NCBI RefSeq assembly: GCF_020991275.1
Contig: NZ_JAJLQY010000014.1
Coordinates: forward strand, 62,001 to 126,000
From: Actinocorallia sp. API 0066
GTDB taxonomy: Bacteria; Actinomycetota; Actinomycetes; Streptosporangiales; Streptosporangiaceae
Length of the DNA: 64,000 bases
Reading direction: 5' to 3'
The notes under the pieces are model-generated. The model saw only the letters and a program-made list of their open reading frames with translations. It made no database searches and was not told the DNA's origin. Positions 45,385 through 53,103 of this stretch are shown piece after piece. Position 1 is the first letter of the stretch. The number at the start of each line of letters is the position of its first letter. A program made the position numbers and the translations under genes.

Positions 45385-47702
45385 ACGAGAACGCGGTACC
45401 GGAATACCATGGCAAGACGGAACGGGATGGGAAAAATATGACAGAAAATACCGCCGTCCCCGAAGAAGGGGAGTATTCCCCAGATCTCAACCCCTTCCCC
45501 AGCAACCCCGCCGAATCCATCCGCACCGACCAGCGCGACCACGAGCGTGGGCTCAGAGCGCGGTGGGACGTTCCCATCTACCCCGATTCCACGCTGCGCA
45601 TGCACGTCATGCACCATCTGCACCCTCCCGCCAAACCACGGCGAGGCCGGGTGATCGCCCTCGTCGGCGCCCGTGGCGTCGGCAAGAGCCACCTGCTCAA
45701 CAGCCTGATCGAGGAGATCCGGACCGACCAGGCGGAACGCACCCTCCTGTGGAGCCTTGAGGCGCCGCCCGACCTGCTGGACACCTTCCGCAGCCAGGTG
45801 ACGGCGCTGCGCGCGGACCGGGAACTCACCCAGCGCTTCGAGCGCCTCATCGAGCGGTTCCAGGGAAAGGTCCTCGCCGGCATGCTCCGCGAAGGCGAGA
45901 CGCGCGGAACCCGGGCGGAACGCGTCCGCACCGCCGAGGCGCTGGAAGCGGGCCGGGCCGACCCCGAGAAGGTCCGCGACCGCTTCGGCATCAGCCGCGA
46001 GTCCGCCTACCTCCGGACCCGCCGGGACCTCGCCCGCGCCAGCGACCGCAGACTCGACACCCACGCCTCCATGGCGCTCCTCTCCCAGGGCGACCGCCGA
46101 CCCGAGATCTGGGACTGGCTGGCCGGGGAACCACCGGCCCAGGCGCTCGTCGACCGGGGAGTCCGCGAGCAGATCAGTACCAACGCCCACGTCTGTGAGG
46201 TGCTGGAAGCACTCGCCCAACTCCACGGAGCGCTCGGCCGCCACTGCGTCCTGGTGCTCGACTCCTTCGAACGCGCGCTCCAACGGCCGGAGAGCGAACG
46301 CGCCGAGTTCACCGGCGCGTTCGAACGGCTCGTCGACGGTTTCATCGACGCGGGCGGGCTGATCGTCTTCACGCTCCAACCCGAACTGCTGGGAGCGCTG
46401 AGCCCCAGCCTCCGGGAGCGCGTCACCCAGGTGTGGACGGCGCCGTTCACCGAGCAGGAGACCCGGGAACTCGTCCGCCGGAGGCTGTCGGACGAGCACG
46501 GGAACCCGCCGGACGGCACGGGGGCGTTCGATCCCAGTGCGATCGCCGAGATCCACAGCCTCGGCGACGGCCTGCCCAGACGGGTGCTGCGCACCTGTCA
46601 CGTCGCGTGGAGGCTGGCCGCCCAGGACCCGGACCAGCCGGGCGCCCGGCCGGGGGCGAAGCCGGAACACGTCAGCATCTCCCACGTCTGGGAGGCGGTG
46701 CGGGAGATCGAGGAGCGGACACCCGAGCGGGAGGCCCTCGACATGGTCGAACGGGCCCTCCGGCTGGAGGGCTGGCCGGTGCGGCGGCTCGTCGTCGGCG
46801 ACGCCTCCGGCCCGTCGCGGGGCGACGTGGCGTTCGAGGTCCAACTCCCCCAGGCGACCATCCGCGTCGGGGTCTTCCCCTCGGTCGTCAAGAACGACGA
46901 CATGCAACAGATCACCGCCACCGTGAGCCGGGAGTCGACGGCGCCGCTGATCGTCATCATCAACGGCTTCCTCGCCCGGCCGCAGCGGGACGCCATCGTC
47001 GGGCTGACCGGGCTGCCACCCCTCGTCCTCGGCTTCGGGCCGGAGTTCGGCGACCTGCTCAACGCGGCGCTGCGGCGCACCCAGCGGAACCTGGAGCGGA
47101 ACGCCGAACTCGCCAGGGAACGCGACCGGGACACGCTGCTCGACAAGCTCCGCCTGCTGGACCGGATCACCGTCGACGTCCAGGAGACGCACGAACTGCT
47201 CGACACGCTCCCCTACCGGCTCCGGCCGTCCGGGCGGACCGGCGCCCCCGACGGCATCAGGAGACGCCGGCGCCTGCGCGGCCTGACGACCCTGGAGGCG
47301 GCGGAGCGGTCACGGGAGACCGAGACCCTGTTCGACGAGGCCGCCAAGACCCTCGCGGACGCCGCGCCCGACTTCTCCTGGCGGCTCCACCTCGAAGGCG
47401 GAGACGGCCTGTTCCGTCCCCGCCGGGTCGAGCTGACCCACAAGCACATCCGCTCGCTCGGTCTGATCGCCGCCCTGACCACGCTGCTGGAGCAACTGCG
47501 CGAGGAGGTGGCGGAGGTCACGGCACAGGAGCGGGGCGGCGAAGCCCTGCGCGCCGTGTGCCGCTCCTTCGAGATCAGCGCCGAACGGCTCCCCTACGAA
47601 CTGCTCGACCCGGCGCCACGGCAGCGGGTCCTGCGGATCGTGGACCAACTGCCCCGCCGGGTGCTCGCCACCCTCAACCCGCGCTCAGAAAAGCGCCCCT
47701 GA
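45381..47702 (+). CDS. Large AAA/STAND-like ATPase with uncharacterised C-terminal region
   Basis: A 773-residue protein. Walker A is GARGVGKSHL (96-105) and Walker B CVLVLDSFE (about 287-295), followed by ALSPSLRERVTQVWTAPFTEQETRELVRRRL and LGDGLPRRVLRTCHVAW, an arrangement like Orc/STAND-type AAA modules with a winged helix. The C-terminal ~300 residues (from EREALDMVERAL) are unrecognised; RGDVAFEVQL might belong to a nuclease-like fold but this is weak. GTG 45381 is coupled to the previous stop. ATG 45438 (MTENTAVPEEG) resembles the previous gene's MTENT start and could be the true one. It overlaps the convergent 47685 gene by 18 bases. Confidence 0.7.
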   Translation: MNENAVPEYHGKTERDGKNMTENTAVPEEGEYSPDLNPFPSNPAESIRTDQRDHERGLRARWDVPIYPDSTLRMHVMHHLHPPAKPRRGRVIALVGARGVGKSHLLNSLIEEIRTDQAERTLLWSLEAPPDLLDTFRSQVTALRADRELTQRFERLIERFQGKVLAGMLREGETRGTRAERVRTAEALEAGRADPEKVRDRFGISRESAYLRTRRDLARASDRRLDTHASMALLSQGDRRPEIWDWLAGEPPAQALVDRGVREQISTNAHVCEVLEALAQLHGALGRHCVLVLDSFERALQRPESERAEFTGAFERLVDGFIDAGGLIVFTLQPELLGALSPSLRERVTQVWTAPFTEQETRELVRRRLSDEHGNPPDGTGAFDPSAIAEIHSLGDGLPRRVLRTCHVAWRLAAQDPDQPGARPGAKPEHVSISHVWEAVREIEERTPEREALDMVERALRLEGWPVRRLVVGDASGPSRGDVAFEVQLPQATIRVGVFPSVVKNDDMQQITATVSRESTAPLIVIINGFLARPQRDAIVGLTGLPPLVLGFGPEFGDLLNAALRRTQRNLERNAELARERDRDTLLDKLRLLDRITVDVQETHELLDTLPYRLRPSGRTGAPDGIRRRRRLRGLTTLEAAERSRETETLFDEAAKTLADAAPDFSWRLHLEGGDGLFRPRRVELTHKHIRSLGLIAALTTLLEQLREEVAEVTAQERGGEALRAVCRSFEISAERLPYELLDPAPRQRVLRIVDQLPRRVLATLNPRSEKRP

Positions 47703-48725
47703 CTCGGTGAGCTGGACGCGCAGCCGCCGCAGCCGCTCCCCCGCCTCGTCCACCCTGTCCTGGTTGAGGGTCGCGCCCACAAGGAGATCACCGGGCGCCG
47801 ACGTGCCGTCCACGAAGTACGCGCCGTCCTGCACGTCGAGGATGAGGCGCTGGAGCCGTCCCGGGTCCGTCGGCTCCGTCGGCCAGTCACCTCCCAGCCG
47901 CTCCCGGATGTCCTTGTCCTGCCACGGGCGGCGCAGGTGGTACGGCAGGTCCTCCAACGGGCGGCGCAGCGTGCGCAGGAGGGAGTCCCAGCCCCGGCGG
48001 AGGGAGGCCGGTGCCGTGTTGCGGGCGAAGAAGTAGCGTTCGGGGAGGCCGTCCAGGTTGTCGGCGGCACAGATCTGGGACCAGTTCCGGTGGTAGGCCA
48101 CGTACTGGAGGTCCTCGGGGTGGAGGTTCTCGGTGAACGGCGCGCTCCAGAAGAGCTCCGCGACGTCGCGATGCGCGAAGACCTCCTTGCCGGTCCGCTC
48201 CGGCGGGGGCAGCTCACCGGCCCTGCCGACACCGACGGGTTCGGCCGGACGGTGCAGCAGATGGACGCGGATCCGGTTCAGCAGCCCGCCCATCGCGGCG
48301 TCCAGGTCCGCGGTGGAGCGCGCGCCGTCCCCCGGATAGGTGGAGGCGGCGAGATAGTGGCCGGGTTTGATCCTGGCGGCGTAGTGGCCCTTGGTCTCGT
48401 ACTCGACCACCACCCGCAGGAGGTCGCCGGTGTCGAGCGGCGCCATCTCCCGCTCCCTGGCCCGCGTCCACTCCACCAGCGCCGCGCCGGGCGAGGCCAT
48501 CCGCTCCGCGAACGCGCCGTCGCTCCGGCCGTCGGACGGGTCGGCCGGCTCGCGACCGAGCACGAGCAGGTCGGGCCCGCCGACGGAGTAGTGCCCGATC
48601 TCGGCGATCGACGGGTGCCCGTCCAGCACCCGCTCGCATTCGGCGATCAGGTCCCCGAAACTCGCGTCACTCTCGTCGTAGTGCCAACTCCACCTCGGCG
48701 ACCGTTCGCGTGACGGCTCTGTCAT
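47685..48725 (-). CDS. Unknown protein downstream of the FxsT-like gene
   Basis: A 346-residue cytosolic protein with no recognised family. The middle contains EVFAHRDVAELFWSAPFTE, then LQYVAYHRNWSQICAADNL and GLPERYFFARNTAPAS; the C-terminus is helical (DEAGERLRRLRVQLTESGALF). No membrane helix, P-loop or zinc motif. It follows the 1306-residue FxsT-like gene by 22 bp on the same strand and is probably the last gene of that operon. Its 3' end meets the plus-strand ATPase operon tail to tail. Confidence 0.6.
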   Translation of the reverse strand: MTEPSRERSPRWSWHYDESDASFGDLIAECERVLDGHPSIAEIGHYSVGGPDLLVLGREPADPSDGRSDGAFAERMASPGAALVEWTRAREREMAPLDTGDLLRVVVEYETKGHYAARIKPGHYLAASTYPGDGARSTADLDAAMGGLLNRIRVHLLHRPAEPVGVGRAGELPPPERTGKEVFAHRDVAELFWSAPFTENLHPEDLQYVAYHRNWSQICAADNLDGLPERYFFARNTAPASLRRGWDSLLRTLRRPLEDLPYHLRRPWQDKDIRERLGGDWPTEPTDPGRLQRLILDVQDGAYFVDGTSAPGDLLVGATLNQDRVDEAGERLRRLRVQLTESGALF

Positions 48726-48747
48726 GGTGCCCAGCCCTTCGCCGGCC

Positions 48748-51700
48748 TCAGATTCCGATCAGCTCGATGTCGAGTTCCCGCCGCTCCCGGTGGTCACCGG
48801 TGTCGTCGCCCTCCAGCGCGGCCCGCGTCAGCGCCATGTTCCGCTCGATCCTGACGATGTGCGGATGCCCGGCCGGATACAGGACACGGTAGGTCTCCAA
48901 CGCCTCACCCTCCAACAGCCGCGCCTTGTCCAGGGACTCCGGGGAACCCCCGGCGGCGAGGGCGTTGGCGAGACACACCCGCGCCGCCGCAATCCACGTG
49001 TTGCGTGGCGGCAGGGCACGGACCAACGCCTCCAGCGCGAGCCGCGCCTCCGACCGGGCCCGCTCGGTCTCCCCGATCCCACGGCGGGCGGCGGCCCGAT
49101 GCAGCCGGGGCAACTGGACCACATGATGCGACGTGCTGAACCTCAGGTGTTCCGCCGTCCACTCGGCCTGTTCGAGCGCCTCCTCGTAGCGGCCGAGCTC
49201 CAGGAGGTCGGCGGTGATGTTCGCGCTGGAACTCAGCTTGTGGAACGCGTCGGCGCCACGCCGCGCCACCCGCTCGTCGAACAGTTCCCGGTCACGCTCC
49301 AGCGCCTCCTCCGGCCTGCCCTCGCGGCGCTCGGTGATGGCGATCCCCGACTCGGCCTGGCGCAGGAACGGCAGCGCGGACCGAGGCCATGACGACACGG
49401 CGTACCGCATCTCCTTGAGCAGGCTCGCCGAAGCACCGTGGCGGCCCATCTCCCGGTGGATCGCCGCGAGCATCAGCGTGAACCGCAGCGTCTGGGGGTC
49501 GTCGCCGCGCCGGGTGGCGAGCAGGAAGGCACGGCGCGGCAGGACGATGTCCAGCGCCTCCTGCGGGTAGCCGGAAACCAGCTCGCCCAGCGCGTGGTTG
49601 TGCTCGCACTGGACGGTCACCGGATGGTCGGGCCCGAGGAGTTCACCCAGGCGCCGCATGACGTCGGCGGAGATCGTGCGCGACCTCCGCAGATCCCCGT
49701 TGAGGCGCAGGGCCCGAGCGTAGAAACCCGCGCTCAACAGCGTCCGGGGGGTGTCCCTGCCGAACCAGCGCCGCTGCTCGTGATAGGCCGTCAGCGCGCT
49801 GCTGAGATCCTCGCGGTCCCCCAGCACGCGGTGCGCCTGAGCCATGTGGTTCAGCAGCCGCAGGTACTCCGGGAGCGGCCGCGCGCCCGGTTTCGGCTTC
49901 CACTCGTCCGCGAGCAGCCCCCCCAGGCGCAGCGCGCTGCGCGCGGACACCTCGTCGTCGGCGTGCGCCAGCTCGTAGATCCGCTCCAACAGCCAGCCAC
50001 GGGTCCAGGCGGACTTCTTGTCCTCCCACATCCGCAGGCTCCAGATCCGCGCGAGGACCTCGGCGGGCGGAGCCTGGCCCGCGCGGACGACGGGCGTGGG
50101 GTTCCCGACCGCCCTGCCGAGCAGCTCGCGCAGCCGGTTGAGCCGGGACTCCTTCATCTCGGCCATCACCTTCGCGCGGACGGCCGGGTGAACGCGGATC
50201 GGCAGGGCGTCGTCACGTCGATGGCCGCCCTCGCTCCGGTCGGCCTCCTTCAGCTGTCCGGTCTCCACCTTGAGCAGGCCGTACCGGGCGAACAGCCAGA
50301 CCACCGCGTCCACCACCAGCGGGTCACTGAGGAAGATCTGGTCCTCGCCCAGAACATCCTCCCGCTCACGCGACGCCGCGCCGAGATCGAGGGACTCCAG
50401 GGGGTTGAGGGAATCCAGCGGCGAGAAGGGCCGCCCGCTGCGGAAGCTCCGCGACTCCCTGACGTCGGTCCCCTCCCTGATGTCGCGGACCAGGACACGC
50501 TGGAACTCGGGGGCCCGCAGCAGAGCCGTCGTGACGCCCCCCGACCCTCCCAGCAGGACGCAGAACTCAAGCAGTTGGAACGGGTTCGTCCACCCCGTAC
50601 CGCGCAGCCAGGGGATCAGGTCCGGATGGTTGGGCAGGTTCTCCCAGATGAGGGTGAGCAGCGTCTGCAGGAGCGGCTGCTCACGGCCCGAGACATCCCC
50701 CTTGCGGACACCGAAATCGCGGACAAAACGGCGCACCGCGGCGCCGTCGACAAAGGAGCGCGCCGCAGTGCCAGCGGCGCGCTTCGGAGAGTCCTGGTGC
50801 TGCGGAACCCCGAGCTTCTCCTTGAGGGTCTCCTCACGCAGATAGGAGATGGCGAAACTGAGGGCCAGCGGCATGTTGTCCACGACCTCGGCGACCTGGA
50901 CGGCCTCCCGCTCCGACAGCGTGGGCAGCCCGCCGCGCACGAAGGCGGCCGCGTCCCGCGTGGGCAGCGCCCCCAGGGCGATCCGGGGCAGGGGCGGCGC
51001 CGGTTCCTCCGCCGTGGTGACGAGGACGAGCCCGTCCCCCTGCCTCAGCGCCCTCGTCACGAGATGCGCCCGCTCCTCGCCGTCCGGCACGGGCACGCAG
51101 TCAAGCCCGTCCAGGACCATCAGCCAGCGCCTGCCGTCCTCGTCGGCCCCGCCCATCTCCCGGCACACCGCGCCGAGCAGCCTGACGACGTCGTCGAAGG
51201 TCCCGTCGTCACCCTGCGACAGACGCCTGACGATGTGCTCCCCCGTGTTCGACCGGTTGGGCGCGGCCACCGGGCCGGGCGTCCCGTCGTCGCCGTCGCC
51301 GGCCCGCAACCGCTGGTGGAACCGGACCAGGCCCTGGAGCAGCGAGCCTGTCTCCACGGCGTCCACCCACCAGACGCCCCGGTAGCCGCCGCCGTACCGG
51401 TGGCAGTACTCGGCGGCGACACCGCTCTTGCCGCAGCCGCGCGGCCCGGTGAGCGCCACCGAGCCTTCGGCGAGCGCCTGGTCCAGGTCCTCCAGCAGCT
51501 CGTCGCGGCCGGTGAAGTAGGGGTCGCGGTCCGGCAGGAACCCGCCGTCCGGCGGCCGTGGCGGCGGCGGGGTGTCCGGCGCCTCCGCGACCGCCGAAGC
51601 GCCCAACGCCGCCTTGATCCTGACGACGGCGTCCTGCGGATCCAGGCCGATGAGGTCGACCGTCGTCAGATGGGCGAGTGCCGCCGGAACCACCGGATCG

Positions 51701-52668
51701 TCGACCAGGAACAGCAGGGACGCGGCGGGCAGCCCGGCGAACGACAGGCCCGGCGCCCGTCCCGGCGCCAACACCACGACCCGGTGCGCGGTGCCGGGAT
51801 GCGACCGGACGTAGCCGTCCATGTCATAGAGCGTGGCCGGGCAGTCGGTGTACCCGAGGACGTCCCTGATCCACTCGGCCCACAGCCGGTGCCTCGGCCC
51901 GTGGACGAGGTGGACGACGGAAGCGGACGGCCCCGAAGGCCGGAGCGCGTCGGCGAGTTCCTCGTAATGCCCGGTCAACAGGAGGAAGGACGAGCCCACC
52001 CGCAAACCCAACTCGGGCACGAACGGTATTTGCAGCACCCGCGAAACCCGTGTTCCGCCGTTCCGGAAATCGGATTCGGACACGCGCGCGGCACGGAGCG
52101 CGCGCCGGGTGTTCTCGATCGCCGCCTGAAGATCGTGCGCGCCCAACGGTTCGATACCCGTCCACACCGCGACCACGGCGACGTTTCCGGCCGCCCGCTC
52201 CGCCGCTTCGGCGGCTTCCCGCAGGAGGCCGAAGGCCGTTTCCCACGGTTTAAGGATCGAGCACACCGCGAGCGTGTCGGCCCACTCCAGGAAATCATCG
52301 AGAACCCTCAGGTCATAAACGGGCGGCGCGTCAATGAGAATGTGCCCGTAGCGTCGCCGCCACCCGTCGAGAGAGGCGGGCACGGACCCCGCCGGGACCA
52401 CCACACGGCGGAGCGTCGCCCGGCCCCCCGGCGCGCTCCACAGCGCCAGCTCGGCCACGTCCACGGGGCCCTCGACGTCGAAGAGGGCCGCCACGTCGGC
52501 GCCCGGCTCCAGCTCCCCGCCCCGCCCGGCCATCTGCACGATGAGCACGTCCGTCTCGGTCGACCGGGCGAGACGCGCGGCGGCGCCCGCCAGCGACGTC
52601 GTGCGGCCGACACCCTTGACCTCCGCGCAGAAGACCGTCACCCGGCCCGCACCCGCTCTGTCAGCCAT
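48748..52668 (-). CDS. fxsT: FxsT-like protein: ParA-like P-loop, TIR-like, NB-ARC and TPR regions
   Basis: A 1306-residue multi-domain NTPase resembling the tetratricopeptide protein of FXSXX systems. The N-terminus RVTVFCAEVKGVGRTTSLAG (9-28) is a SIMIBI/ParA-like P-loop with one Gly missing and Arg in place of the usual Lys, so it may be degenerate. Around 255-365 a TIR-like segment starts VVHLVHGPRHRLWAEWIRDVLG. The NB-ARC module has Walker A TGPRGCGKSG (about 403-412) and WLMVLDGLD, and the C-terminal third is TPR-like (ALTAYHEQRRWFG, ETERARSEARLALEAL). ATG 52668 has GGAG 5 bases upstream. It lies between the fxsA-like gene and the 346-residue gene on one strand. Confidence 0.75.
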   Translation of the reverse strand: MADRAGAGRVTVFCAEVKGVGRTTSLAGAAARLARSTETDVLIVQMAGRGGELEPGADVAALFDVEGPVDVAELALWSAPGGRATLRRVVVPAGSVPASLDGWRRRYGHILIDAPPVYDLRVLDDFLEWADTLAVCSILKPWETAFGLLREAAEAAERAAGNVAVVAVWTGIEPLGAHDLQAAIENTRRALRAARVSESDFRNGGTRVSRVLQIPFVPELGLRVGSSFLLLTGHYEELADALRPSGPSASVVHLVHGPRHRLWAEWIRDVLGYTDCPATLYDMDGYVRSHPGTAHRVVVLAPGRAPGLSFAGLPAASLLFLVDDPVVPAALAHLTTVDLIGLDPQDAVVRIKAALGASAVAEAPDTPPPPRPPDGGFLPDRDPYFTGRDELLEDLDQALAEGSVALTGPRGCGKSGVAAEYCHRYGGGYRGVWWVDAVETGSLLQGLVRFHQRLRAGDGDDGTPGPVAAPNRSNTGEHIVRRLSQGDDGTFDDVVRLLGAVCREMGGADEDGRRWLMVLDGLDCVPVPDGEERAHLVTRALRQGDGLVLVTTAEEPAPPLPRIALGALPTRDAAAFVRGGLPTLSEREAVQVAEVVDNMPLALSFAISYLREETLKEKLGVPQHQDSPKRAAGTAARSFVDGAAVRRFVRDFGVRKGDVSGREQPLLQTLLTLIWENLPNHPDLIPWLRGTGWTNPFQLLEFCVLLGGSGGVTTALLRAPEFQRVLVRDIREGTDVRESRSFRSGRPFSPLDSLNPLESLDLGAASREREDVLGEDQIFLSDPLVVDAVVWLFARYGLLKVETGQLKEADRSEGGHRRDDALPIRVHPAVRAKVMAEMKESRLNRLRELLGRAVGNPTPVVRAGQAPPAEVLARIWSLRMWEDKKSAWTRGWLLERIYELAHADDEVSARSALRLGGLLADEWKPKPGARPLPEYLRLLNHMAQAHRVLGDREDLSSALTAYHEQRRWFGRDTPRTLLSAGFYARALRLNGDLRRSRTISADVMRRLGELLGPDHPVTVQCEHNHALGELVSGYPQEALDIVLPRRAFLLATRRGDDPQTLRFTLMLAAIHREMGRHGASASLLKEMRYAVSSWPRSALPFLRQAESGIAITERREGRPEEALERDRELFDERVARRGADAFHKLSSSANITADLLELGRYEEALEQAEWTAEHLRFSTSHHVVQLPRLHRAAARRGIGETERARSEARLALEALVRALPPRNTWIAAARVCLANALAAGGSPESLDKARLLEGEALETYRVLYPAGHPHIVRIERNMALTRAALEGDDTGDHRERRELDIELIGI

Positions 52669-52750
52669 GCAGACTCCGCTTCGACCGCCCGGCACGTCGG
52701 CACCAGCATATAACCGCGCGGCGGCGCCCGCCCGTCCTCGGCCGGACCTT

Positions 52751-52906
52751 TCAGTTGGCAGTGTCATCGAAAGAGATGAAGGACTCTGTTTCGGTGTCGT
52801 CAAGGCCCGCGAGAATCGCCCGCACCAGATGGCCGAGCACATTACCCGGAAGCCGGTCGGCGGCCGCTGGATGGACACCCGAGATATCAACCAGGGGCTG
52901 GGACAT
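52751..52906 (-). CDS. fxsA: FxsA-like precursor peptide with non-terminal FxS motif
   Basis: A 51-residue precursor: MSQPLVDISGVHPAAADRLP, then GNVLGHLVRAILAGLDDTET and ESFISFDDTAN. The leader (PLVDISGV followed by an amphipathic helix NVLGHLVRAIL) matches the usual FxsA leader, and the radical SAM gene fxsB is divergent 197 bp away. In classical FxsA the peptide ends at FxSxx; here F43-I-S45-F-D is followed by four more residues (DTAN), so the core is shifted inward. ATG 52906 has no clear ribosome site; an upstream in-frame GTG at 52954 is less likely. A candidate promoter lies at 52956-52985. Probably co-transcribed with fxsT. Confidence 0.75.
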   Translation of the reverse strand: MSQPLVDISGVHPAAADRLPGNVLGHLVRAILAGLDDTETESFISFDDTAN

Positions 52907-52955
52907 GCATTGAGCATACCGGGGAGGGAAGGCCGAAGACGTGTCCGGTGGCACA

Positions 52956-52985
52956 GGATAATCGGCCGACGGCGGCCCTCAGCAA
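52956..52985 (-). promoter_or_regulatory. Candidate promoter for fxsA
   Basis: On the minus strand TTGCTG (52985-52980) and TTATCC (52961-52956) are separated by 18 bases. A start about 7 bases downstream would give a leader of roughly 40 bases. Confidence 0.3.
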
Positions 52986-53003
52986 TTCCGGCGCCGCGTT
53001 CTC

Positions 53004-53032
53004 TTGACCCGTTTTCCGAGGCGGACGATACT
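53004..53032 (+). promoter_or_regulatory. Candidate promoter for fxsB
   Basis: TTGACC (53004-53009) and GATACT (53027-53032) are separated by 17 bases, a good fit to a housekeeping promoter. The fxsB ATG lies 72 bases beyond. The promoter sits back to back with the candidate fxsA promoter. Confidence 0.45.
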
Positions 53033-53103
53033 CACGTTGAGCGGGCGACACGCCGACGGCGCCACCGTCGGGGAATCCGCCTCTCCGGGGGGAGGCCGCG
53101 GCG

